The position numbers and the translations under genes were made by a program. Below, in pieces: positions 55,552 to 64,000 of a DNA stretch of 64,000 nucleotides. This stretch comes from Symsagittifera roscoffensis. Taxonomy: Eukaryota; Xenacoelomorpha; Acoela; Convolutidae. The notes beneath the pieces were generated by a model, which saw only the letters and a program-made list of their open reading frames with translations, ran no database searches and was not told where the DNA came from. Location: the NCBI RefSeq assembly GCF_963678635.1, contig NC_087062.1, positions 56,807,970-56,871,969 on the forward strand, read 5' to 3'. Every line of letters begins with the position of its first letter. Positions within the stretch are counted from its first letter, which is position 1.

Positions 55552-55692
55552 TAAAATGGGGATACCCGAAGACGTTTGAGCGTGGTTGTCTGAAAGAGGA
55601 ATCGTGGTCACGCTGTAAAGAGTATACGTTTCAAGACGAACGAGTAGCACTGCACTGTCAGTTTACATGCAGTGAACACGACTGCAACTTAG
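55552..55692 (+). CDS. Ly6/uPAR domain 3, second half-exon
   Basis: A 141-nt exon (acceptor ATTCAATTGGTTTAG, donor TTAG|GTACCA), phase 1 at both ends, with the last five cysteines: RGC, SRC, then ALHCQFTC and HDCN with the signature Asn. It ends two residues after that Asn, where a linker to an anchor is expected. Confidence 0.75.
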
Positions 55693-55989
55693 GTACCATA
55701 TATTAAATGTTGCTCATTTTTTTCATGGTGGCTTGTCAATGAGCAGATGGTCTAAAAGCAGAAAGAGACTAAGCGCAGAACAATAGACAAATTTTGAATT
55801 ATACGAGCAAATCAATAAAACCAAATATTGGAACAGTCAAAAGAACCAATGAAAAATAGAAGTTATAATTAAATTGAGTACGTTTATAAACTTTATAAAA
55901 CTTGATGAAATTGCTCAAGTTGGGTAAAACTTATTCATTTCATTTGTAGTCTTGACTTTTCTAATACTTTGTATCGATTAGCCTATTAA

Positions 55990-56235
55990 AAATACTTCTA
56001 GCATCATAAGTTCCGGGCTCGAATCCCGGCGAGAACTTGTATTTTTTCATTATTCAATTGATATTTTTTTCCGGCAAAAACTAATGTCTAATTTTCGTGC
56101 TCAAGTTATGCCCACGTTTTGTCGGCTTAGTTACATCAGGATTTTTTTGTGCTATAAACAAGTACCATGGTAGTTGCAAGTTTTGCTCATTGCAGTTTCA
56201 GGGGGACGTAAAACTTTTAAACGTTTTTTCATAGA
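55990..56235 (+). repeat. tRNA-derived SINE, plus strand
   Basis: The head has a B-box (GGGCTCGAATCCCGG). The body shares ACCATGGTAGTTGCAAGT, GCTCATTG.AGTT.CAG and GACGTAAA.CTTTT with the SINE at 61.1 kb. The A-box half of the head is eroded. Confidence 0.6.
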
Positions 56236-57744
56236 ATCAATTTTTACAGGTATTACGAAAATGTATAGGAACAAGTTTAGGAACAAAATTGAATCATTTT
56301 TGCAACAATCTACTTTTTCTAAAAGAACTATTATACCGATTTTCAAAGTGGGTACAATAATGACCCATATAGATATGTTGGATGACACTTTTGTTTGAAA
56401 AATTACAAGAAAAAAACTATCATAAAAATTCTGTTTCCGAAATGGCGCTTGAAAAATTTCGATGATTTCATGTGGTACTTGATTTTGCGCAGAAAAAAAA
56501 CGAACACATTCGAAGACAATAGTTTAACCTTTTTCAAAGGTCGAGACAAAATTCACACCTTACACACATGAAGACCGCATGTCATTGGACGAAATTATTT
56601 AGGTCGCTTAAATATTTCAAAAAAACCTAATTATTTCAAGTTTTTAGTACACCTTAAATTGGATTTTGATTTCTTCTCGAGCTGAAATCAAAATCATTTG
56701 CTTAAGGCAACGCAAATTAAGTTCTTGAATAACAAAAATGAAAATGCCCGGCTCAAAAAACGTGAATGACTTCGAAAAGTGATTTTTTTTTGGATTTTTC
56801 TGCAGAATAAAAAAATATATTTGTTCTTTATGCGTTAGTTTTATAATAAAATTGTTAATCAAAAAATCATTTTTTAAACTCGAGGAGCCCCAGCAAGATT
56901 TAGATGCGAAACCCAGTGTCTTGTGATCGAAGACTAGTTTTTTCCATCTGAAAATTTTTTCGTTCACAATTGTAAGTGAAATTGATTCTGCTTCTTTATC
57001 AATTCTTAGCAATTTCTTTGCCCTTTTTCTTTTGGCCTGGAAGTATTTATGTTGCTTTTGCAATCTATGGTTTCGATTTCCAGTTCCGGATGGGCTTTGT
57101 TTTATTTCTGAGTATGAAATTGAAAATCTTTAGCAAAATTATTTGATTGCGTTATTTTTCCGCTTATAAAGTTTTTTCAATTTTTGTCGGTTTACCGAAA
57201 TTATTTTGCATCAGCTCAAGTATAAAAAAAATGGTTATTCTTGTTTACAATATATCAGATTGGTTTGCAGTATAGAGTTAAAAATTTTTAATCGCTTAAA
57301 ATTTTTTATGACAAAAATTTTTTGTTTTCGGACCAAATGTCGACTATTTACGTGTTGTCGGCTTATTGATTGCTCGGAAAATACTTCAAGCTTGTTTACA
57401 GCCATTTTTTGTGTTTCTCGTCCGTTGTATTGAGATTGAAATTTTCGTAATTCAAAAAAAAATTGTTCATTCGGCATTTTTTGTTTTCGGATCATTTGAT
57501 GTCTACCCATGAGTTATTGGCTTAGTAAACGCCCGTAAAACAGTGAAAACTTGTTTAATGATTGTTACTCCTGTCTATTTTCTGAAACTGACTATGTCTC
57601 ATTTCCGAAAAGTTGATTTGGAAGTTTTTTTTTAACTTAGCTATTTCCATCCCACTGTCTGTGTTAGCTTACAACGCTGCGCTTTTATTGTATCACAAGT
57701 GATACAAGGCTCCGCTTCGCCTCTGTATATAAATTTTTAAATGA

Positions 57745-58310
57745 AAACAAGGAAAGCCGGTTGCTTTGCAATTATCACAGAATGCTTCGACCACATTCTC
57801 AGAATTTTTTCTAGTTATCTTTTTTTTTCTATTTCGTTTAATGATGGAGTTATACAAATGAGTAGAATTTAAGTGAAATGACAAAACCAACTACAATTGT
57901 CTTCAAACAAAAACAAACAAAAAAGATAACTGATTTCTCTCAAAAACTTTTTTCTTTTTTGCTCTTGAAGTTTTTTTTGCCAGAGAAGCGCTATACAAGG
58001 CTTCCAAAACTTTATCTTCTTTTAGTAAAATGAACAATTGTTAGCGCAAGTTGGCAATTTTCATACAAAACGAACGTAACTCGATCGTTTTACTTGCTCG
58101 AAAAAAGACGAAACATTTTACACCTGTTTTACTCGACATGGAATTTTTAAGGAAGTATTTTACTGTCGTTCGAATCACGACTGAAAGGGCTTCAAAATTA
58201 AATATCACTCAACCCAGACCGCTGATTATTTGCATTGCCTGATTTTGCGTTAAAAAAACTAAAGCACACCTGTATACAAAGTTCAACCCCATTTTCAATG
58301 TCAGAACAAT
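57745..58310 (+). repeat. Family C repeat, copy 4
   Basis: Starts AAGGAAAGCCGGTTGCTTTGC and AATGCTTCGACCACA, ends CCCATTTTCAATGTCAGAAC. Interior landmarks are GAAGCGCTATACAAGG, TTCGAATCACGACTGAAAGG, GATTTTGCGTTAAAAA and CCTGTATACAAAGTTC. Confidence 0.55.
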
Positions 58311-58695
58311 CAACGATATACTGAAACTGTTTTGATGAAAAACAATCAAAATTATTTATATAAAAACTAGCTAAAATGTACGGTAAAGATAAAGGCAAGA
58401 CGATTTTTAACGATTTCTTTTGGATTACTTGTACTAATGACCTAAGACTACGGCTCTTTTTCACTTCCCCCTCAACATTCAACATTTGAGTTGTGACAAA
58501 CTAATTTTACCTTGCTATTACGGTATCAAATTTTGTATGGTGAACAAAATAACTATTGTCAACAAAATGATTCTTCATACTTTACATCGTAACATCACGC
58601 ACTCAGCCATAATAACGCGTAATACAACTGAAAAAAAAAGAAATTTTTAAATGTGGGGGGAAAGTGGAAAAGAGCCGAGACTTCATTTGTTACAG

Positions 58696-58781
58696 GTTCC
58701 GATGCTATCAAACTGACGATATCTACCTCAGCTTTCCTAGTCAGCATTCTGTTTTCCGAGAACTTTTGGAGTGGATTATGA
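58696..58781 (+). CDS. Ly6 gene terminal exon, GPI-anchor-like tail
   Basis: The acceptor CTTCATTTGTTACAG (ending 58695) is followed in phase 1, matching the exon ending at 55692, by 28 codons to TGA at 58779-58781. The tail has a small-residue site (GSDA, with the first Gly from the split codon), then a hydrophobic stretch (LTISTSAFLVSILF), and ends soon after. This is the form of a GPI-attachment signal, as in Ly6 and uPAR proteins. Mature protein would be membrane-tethered on the outside of the cell. A longer alternative frame over the same bases (from 58664) ignores the acceptor and has no such signal. Confidence 0.6.
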
Positions 58782-58847
58782 CAACTACCGCACTCAAAAC
58801 CCCAAGAGATATTTCAAATGAAACGATAAAAACTTCTGAAAAAAAAA

Positions 58848-58853
58848 ATTAAA
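58848..58853 (+). promoter_or_regulatory. Candidate poly(A) signal ATTAAA
   Basis: A common poly(A) variant 67 bases after the Ly6 stop codon, directly before the converging minus-strand coding segment. Confidence 0.25.
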
Positions 58854-58866
58854 TTGAAATGATTGG

Positions 58867-59113
58867 CTATAAAGACTTGAACTGAAAACTTTTGAAATGA
58901 GGCTTCAAAATATTTTCGAGTTCGATGTTGAATTTAGCCTCTAGATATTGCATCTTTTCATGCGAGTCCTGCAGCTGAGACCAGTGCAGTGGGTCCACTA
59001 CAAACAATAAGCAGTTCAGTTGCTTCAGGTGTCTCAATTGTTTCAATTTCTCTCCTCGAAACTCCTCGAACATATTCACGCTGTCATACAGTGACGGACA
59101 GTCGACAACTATT
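58867..59113 (-). CDS. Possible terminal exon of an unidentified minus-strand gene
   Basis: On the minus strand an acceptor (CCTGTGTGGTTTTAG) leads into about 82 codons ending TAG at 58867. The peptide starts IVVDCPSLYDSVNMFEEFRG and continues LRHLKQLNCLLFVVDPLHWS, then a charged helix-like part (SHEKMQYLEAKFNIELENIL). The hydrophobic strand-Asp-x-Pro start and the later LLFVVDP strand recall the switch II and next strand of P-loop GTPases. However, the Gly of the DxxG motif is absent and no P-loop is in view, so no family is assigned. The gene converges on the Ly6 gene, with less than 100 bp between the two stop codons. Confidence 0.4.
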
Positions 59114-59209
59114 CTAAAACCACACAGGATTCCCTTGTTTTAACTCAGAGACGAAGCTGTGCTTGGCAAACACTAGCAAGAAAACGCCAAATAGCAGCTC
59201 TGTAAAGTG

Positions 59210-60115
59210 AAATAAAAAACGTATAAAAAGCCTAGAAAATTAAAATTTCGATGTGGCCGATTCGATCCTACGACCAGTAGCGGATTAAGGGAAGGGGCGG
59301 ACTATTCTCCATTCGTTTTTTTTTCACAAACTTTAATATTTTTTGATTAAAAAAATGAGAAGAAAGAAATTTATGAGAAATTGGAATCTTCTCAAAGGAG
59401 TTTCCGCTGCCGCAGGAAAATTTCTCACAACCGGTTCACTCGATTGAACGTTTCATCTCGTATTTCATAATCTAATTTCTGAGAAAAGCCAAAAATCTAT
59501 AATGTGTATCTGCACAAAGAAGGTCGTGGTCGCTTTAGCTGAAAAGATTCCCAAAACCGGGTTTACCCGATTTACTACTTGACCTAAGAACTGGCACAGT
59601 CGTTTTCGAGAAAAGTCAAAAAATTTCCAAACAGTGGTCAAAAATCAAATATATCGAGGCCATGCCTTTTTGTGTTAATCAAATTAGGCCTAGCCGCTTG
59701 AACAGAGGAACTTCCCAGAACCCGTGTAATCAATTGGACTTGAAATTTTAGATCTAAAAAATTGGGTCAAAAACTCCCCCCCCCCCACAGTCTTTTTCAA
59801 AGGCTGTAAAAAGTAGGACAAAGTGACAAAAAGATTACAAGATTAAACAGTCACACTGAGGAGCAGGCGGTATTTCCTTTGATACCCCTTTTTTGGAAAA
59901 TCGGTATAGTTTTTGAGAAACTAAAAAAATTTTTCACATTCTTATTGTAGAAAAATTTTCGACAGCATCAAAAAAAAAAATGAAAACCAAATCCACTGCA
60001 TTTTCATAACACCTATTTTATCACAGATGAATTCCAATTTACAATGGCAAGCAAAAGATTTGAATTTTTTTACACTAGCAATAGAACAAAACTTACGAAG
60101 GGAAACAAAGCCGAC
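59210..60115. other. Non-coding stretch
   Basis: No supported gene. It contains a family A-like end fragment near 59277-59312 (GTAGCGGATTAAGG, GGGGCGGAC) and an 11-base C run at 59776-59786. Repeated phrases ACC(C/G)G(G/T)TT.A(C)TCGATT near 59431 and 59560 suggest old duplications. Confidence 0.4.
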
Positions 60116-60119
60116 AATC

Positions 60120-60480
60120 TTTGAACAGACACCAGTTGAGCCGAAAAAAATAATTGTTTAAAAAAACTCAAAACGTTTCAAGTACTCCCTGAAACTACAA
60201 TGAACAACACTTTTAAATACCATGTTACTTGCTAACGGCACAAAAAAAATCCTGCATGCGGCACCTAAGCCGTCAAAGCTTGAGCCGACAAAGGAAAGCC
60301 CGACAACTCAATTTTTACCGGAAACACTTATCAATTTTATACATATTGGAAAAAAACCAGGTCCCGAACCCCAGACTTTAGGGTGCATAATCAACCGCGT
60401 TACCCGCCGGGGACCAAATCCCAGACCTTAGGGTGCATAGCGACTGCGTTACCTCCAATCCAAATGCGAAGCTGTTGGCG
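60120..60480 (-). repeat. tRNA-derived SINE with doubled head, minus strand
   Basis: On the minus strand two tRNA-like heads follow each other (each with GGTAACGC...GTTGATTATGCACCCTAA-like and TGGGGTTCGGGACC or equivalent). The SINE body follows (GCCGGTAAAAA-type, then CATGGTATTTAAAAGTGTTG, TTCATTGTAGTTTCAGGGAG). The 69-codon plus-strand frame across it is a by-product. Confidence 0.55.
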
Positions 60481-61105
60481 CTCAGAAATGAAGCATGTTC
60501 AATTTGTTCAATTTATTGTTGAAAAGTTGTTTACGGAGGAAAAACTGTGAAAAATGAAAACAGCTTTTTTGAGAATTTTTTTTTCACAAAAAGCCAGTTC
60601 TATTGATTGAACACTCCCTCTAAGATTTGACAGGGTATATCCTGAGAAAGAAAGTTTCTAAAAAACGGTCAAAACTTTTTTCTACAAACGTTAGGGCGTA
60701 ATGGTTTAAAAAGGGCAGGTCCCCACGACATGCTCGATCAATTTAACGTTTAATCTCATATTTTGTAGGGCAATTTTTCAGAAAAAAAAAGAAAAAAGAA
60801 AACGGATCAAAAATTCTACACACTGAATTTTTCGAAGTCCGTAGAATGTGGTGTAAGGTTAAAAGAGACTAGCGTGAGATGCATACAAACATTGGCGTAA
60901 CCAGCGTTTCCACTGATTCAACTTTTGAAAAAATTGGCGAGCTAGTTTGAGAAAACATTGGCGAAGGCAAAAAATTTTCCAAAGTATCTAAAAAAAAGAC
61001 ATAATCGAATACATTTTTAAACGCGAATAGACTTTTTTCGTGAACAATTTTTCTTACAATTTTTCAACTTACTTTATTATTGAATCACAACAATTTTCAG
61101 ATTCC
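60481..61105. other. Non-coding stretch
   Basis: AT-rich with homopolymer A and T runs between two SINE copies. No gene seen. Confidence 0.4.
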
Positions 61106-61395
61106 TTCGCGCTTGGCTTAGAGGTAACGCCGCCGCCTTTGCGCCTTAAGTGTCATGGTTCGAACCCCGGCTGGACCTTCAGTATTTATGCAGTATTTTC
61201 AGTTTTTTTTTTTCAGTATGTATTCATTTGGAACTTTCGTTCCGGTAAAAAATGATTTGACACACTTTCGTTTACCGGCTGAAATTTTTTCGGTTTAAAT
61301 TCATCACGCACTTTTCATGGTAAGTATCATGGTAGTTGCAAGTGTTGTTCATTTGTAGTTACAGAGGTACGTAAATCTTTTGAACATTTTTTTTA
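61106..61395 (+). repeat. tRNA-derived SINE, plus strand (best copy)
   Basis: The head (about 61108-61176) has an A-box-like TTGGCTTAGAGGTAACGCCG and a B-box GGTTCGAACCCCGGCTGG with tRNA-like spacing. The body has CGTTTACCGGCTGAAATT, TATCATGGTAGTTGCAAGTG and GTAGTTACAGAGGTACGTAA, shared with the copies at 56.0 and 60.2 kb. Total is about 290 bp. It is not a functional tRNA, because no anticodon arm pairs cleanly. Confidence 0.65.
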
Positions 61396-61739
61396 TAAAC
61401 TCATTTTTTTCGGCGTAATTGTTGTCTGCTCAAAGATTGTCGGCTTTGTTTCCGCTTCGTAAGTTTTGTTTCGTTAAAAATTTAATGTTTAAATGTCTTG
61501 CTTGGCATGCTTTTCTAGATTTCCTTTTTGAAAGTATTGGAATTGTGCTTTTCAATTCATATTTTTTTTGAGCTTTGGAAAATTTTTCCACTATAGCAAA
61601 AAATTTAGTATTTCTCAAAAACTTTACAATCGATTCTCAAGAGGTATCAATGGAAAATCTGCCCACTCCCCTAGGTGTCTGCATACCACCCTAGTCTCTT
61701 TTTACAGTATAACTCCTCAGCCTTCGAAAAACTCGGGTT

Positions 61740-61965
61740 TGACCCATAAGTTTGGATTTTTCGTTTTTTAAAACAATCCTTCGCAATCTGAGATTTTGAA
61801 ATCAATGGAAAAAACGGGTTGTGGGAAACTCCCCTTTATAAGAAGCAACACCTAAATTGCTTTTCTTGAAAAAGTATGTCCCTCGGAACATTTGAAATTT
61901 TGACCAATTTCTGAAAACTTTTTGATTTTTCTCGAAACATAACCTCCCAACTCTGTGATACTGGT
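61740..61965 (+). repeat. Diverged copy of the 160-bp satellite unit
   Basis: Contains, in satellite order, ATCTGAGATTTTGAAATCAA, GGAAACTCCCCTTTATAAGA, then GAAATTTTGACCAATTTCTG, AAAACTTTTTGATTTTTCTC, GAAACATAACCTCCCAACTC and TGTGATACTGG. It is far more diverged than the array units, so it may be an ancestral or edge monomer. Confidence 0.5.
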
Positions 61966-62080
61966 AGTTTTAAGGGATATATCAAAATTGCCCTGCTTTA
62001 GCGGCCATGAGTGTTAAGTTGCCCTGCTTTGGCATACACACGAAATTTCAATCACAAAAAATCTTGCCCTTGGGAAAAGT

Positions 62081-63527
62081 CAAACTTTTGACGTTTTTTA
62101 AAACTTTTTGAATTTTTTCGAGAACTACCCTTCCAAATCTGATTTTTGGGTTCAATCAAAAAAATAGATTGAGAGAAGCTCCTCTGCACACGCAGATACG
62201 CCGAATTGTTAAACCAAAAAGCTATGATTCTAGGAAATGTCAAATTTTTGACGTTTTTTAAAACTTTTTGAATTTTTTCGAGAACTACCCTTCCAAATCT
62301 GATTTTTGGGTTCAATCAAAAAAATAGATTGAGAGAAGCTCCTCTGCACACGCAGATACGCCGAATTGTTAAACCAAAAAGCTATCATTCTAGGAAATGT
62401 CAAATTTTTGACGTTTTTTAAAACTTTTTGAATTTTTTCGAGAACTACCCTTCCAAATCTGATTTTTGGGTTCAATCAAAAAAATAGATTGAGAGAAGCT
62501 CCTCTGCACACGCAGATACGCCGAATTGTTAAACCAAAAAGCTATGATTCTAGGAAATGTCAAATTTTTGACGTTTTTTAAAACTTTTTGAATTTTTTCG
62601 AGAACTACCCTTCCAAATCTGATTTTTGGGTTCAATCAAAAAAATAGATTGAGAGAAGCTCCTCTGCACACGCAGATACGCCGAATTGTTAAACCAAAAA
62701 GCTATGATTCTAGGAAATGTCAAATTTTTGACGTTTTTTAAAACTTTTTGAATTTTTTCGAGAACTACCCTTCCAAATCTGATTTTTGGGTTCAATCAAA
62801 AAAATAGATTGAGAGAAGCTCCTCTGCACACGCAGATACGCCGAATTGTTAAACCAAAAAGCTATGATTCTAGGAAATGTCAAATTTTTGAGGTTTTTTA
62901 AAACTTTTTGAATTTTTTCGAGAACTACCCTTCCAAATCTGATTTTTGGTTTCAATCAAAAAAAATAGATTGAGAGAAGCTCCTCTGCACACGCAGATAC
63001 GCCGAATTGTTAAACCAAAAAGCTATGATTCTAGGAAATGTCAAATTTTTGACGTTTTTTAAAACTTTTTGAAATTTTTCGAGAACTACCCTTCCAAATC
63101 TGATTTTTGGGTTCAATCAAAAAAATAGATTGAGAGAGAGAAGCTCCTCTGCACACGCAGATACGCCGAATTGTTAAACCAAAAAGCTATGATTCTAGGA
63201 AATGTCAAATTTTTGACGTTTTTTAAAACTTTTTGAATTTTTTCGAGAACTACCCTTCCAAATCTGATTTTTGGGTTCAATAAAAAAAAATAGATTGAGA
63301 GAAGCTCCTCTGCACACGCAGATACGCCGAATTGTTAAACCAAAAAGCTATGATTCTAGGAAATGTCAAATTTTTGACGTTTTTTAAAACTTTTTGAATT
63401 TTTTCGAGAACTACCCTTCCAAATCTGATTTTTGGGTTCAATCAAAAAAAATAGATTGAGAGAAGCTCCTCTGCACACGCAGATACGCCGAATTGTTAAA
63501 CCAAAAAGCTATGATTCTAGGAAATCT
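62081..63527 (+). repeat. 160-bp satellite, nine near-identical tandem units
   Basis: Unit starts (TCAAATTTTTGACG) fall at 62081, 62241, 62401, 62561, 62721, 62881, 63042, 63206 and 63367, with the last unit ending at 63527. Six units are spaced exactly 160 bp and three are 161-164 bp through small insertions (A, GAGA). Each unit contains TTTTTCGAGAACTACCCTTC, ATAGATTGAGAGAAGCTCCT and CACACGCAGATACGCCGAAT. Because 160 is not divisible by 3, minus-strand frames cross units with repeated peptides. They are by-products, not genes. Confidence 0.95.
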
Positions 63528-64000
63528 CAAATTTTTGATTTGTTGACTCTTTTTTGGACTTTTCTCGATAACTATACTGGCAAATCTGATATCATAGTTT
63601 GAATTAAAACAAGTTGATGACTGTCTAATCTTACTCTTGGCTACGTCCAATTTTTTTCATAATAGAGTAATGGCCTTAACAACGACAAACTTTGGAAACA
63701 ACTAAGGTTTCGGGCAAAGTCCAATTTAGGAAATTACGTCCCGCATCATTATAACCAATTCAAAAACCATTAAACATGTGTCTCCAAATTTAGCTGGGCC
63801 CCTACTTGTCTTTTATCGAGACATACAAAAAACTTGGTCCGCCTGTTTTTTTTCAACATTTTTCATTTTTCCACACTAGCCAGTTTTAGTGAGCGTTAGT
63901 GTTCTTATTTTTTTTTCTAATCTAAGTCTCAAATATTGGTGCCACTTTTGGAGCAGCCTTGCCGCTTTTTGATAGATGTGCTTTGATATTCTAGTAGTAA
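63528..64000. other. Array edge and non-coding DNA to window end
   Basis: From 63528 the satellite decays (TCAAATTTTTGATTTGTTGACTC, CTCGATAACTATACTGGCAA, still recognisable to about 63600) and gives way to AT-rich DNA with no supported gene. Confidence 0.5.

Larger units (their letters stand above)
55693..58695. other. Last intron of the Ly6 gene
   Basis: 3.0 kb between the domain 3 exon and the terminal exon. It holds a SINE (55990-56235), a family C repeat (57745-58310), and otherwise AT-rich DNA without supported exons. Confidence 0.55.

Noticed and set aside
56152-56398. Frames of 74-78 codons on both strands
   Set aside because: They lie partly in the SINE body and are mutual antisense shadows.
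61108-61176. Functional tRNA gene
   Set aside because: A- and B-boxes are present but the anticodon arm and acceptor stem do not pair cleanly, and the body matches other SINE copies.
62052-63650. A series of 81-87-codon minus-strand frames with nearly the same peptide
   Set aside because: They are a by-product of the 160-bp satellite. The unit is not a multiple of three and the frames are cut at each unit in the same way.

Overview
The window is AT-rich nuclear DNA from an animal. The evidence is spliced genes with GT-AG introns, a Ly6/uPAR-type cell-surface gene, the first exon of a membrane M1 aminopeptidase, tRNA-derived SINEs, several MITE-like families and an envelope-bearing LTR retroelement. 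I cannot name the species. Coding density is low: most of the first 35 kb is repeats and intron or intergenic DNA, with a few isolated coding exons. A 200-base run of N (32715-32914) marks an assembly gap.

Layout. 1-21 kb holds interspersed repeats (families called A, B and C here), a foldback element near 4.5-5.3 kb, a 153-bp tandem repeat near 10.5 kb, a 301-bp inverted-repeat element at 12.5 kb, and probable last exons of unidentified plus-strand genes at 7025-7203 and 16608-16856. At 21.2-22.1 kb on the minus strand is the first coding exon of a type II membrane M1 aminopeptidase. Its later exons were not found in the window. 24-35 kb holds more repeats, a diverged solo LTR of the large element's family (28.3-28.6 kb), a fragment of a different LTR element next to the gap (32.4-32.7 kb), and a possible small terminal exon at 30.7 kb.

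The main host gene runs from 35.6 to 58.8 kb on the plus strand. Seven exons, all joined by phase-1 introns, encode three consecutive ten-cysteine Ly6/three-finger domains and a hydrophobic GPI-anchor-like tail. This is the domain layout of uPAR. The first (signal-peptide) exon was not found. Inside the intron between domains 2 and 3, in the same orientation, sits a 17.75-kb LTR retroelement (37019-54771). It has 410-bp TG...CA LTRs differing at one base and a candidate 4-bp target duplication (ATTT).

The retroelement is Ty3/gypsy-like by its RT (YIDD), RNase H and DD35E integrase. It is much larger than usual because it also carries a basic 148-aa ORF before gag, a membrane-anchored proline-rich ORF, an envelope-like glycoprotein frame and an intact 602-aa ORF of unknown function. 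It also has a candidate splice donor in the leader, a T-rich tract with an acceptor before the 3' genes, and a 76-nt intron-like sequence three bases after the last stop codon. Gag, pol and env carry frame breaks or stops although the LTRs look young. This element, its unrecognised proteins and its place in the Ly6 gene are the most interesting content of the window.

55-64 kb holds the last Ly6 exons, SINE copies, a minus-strand exon of unknown identity (58.9-59.1 kb), and a nearly perfect nine-copy 160-bp satellite at 62.1-63.5 kb.
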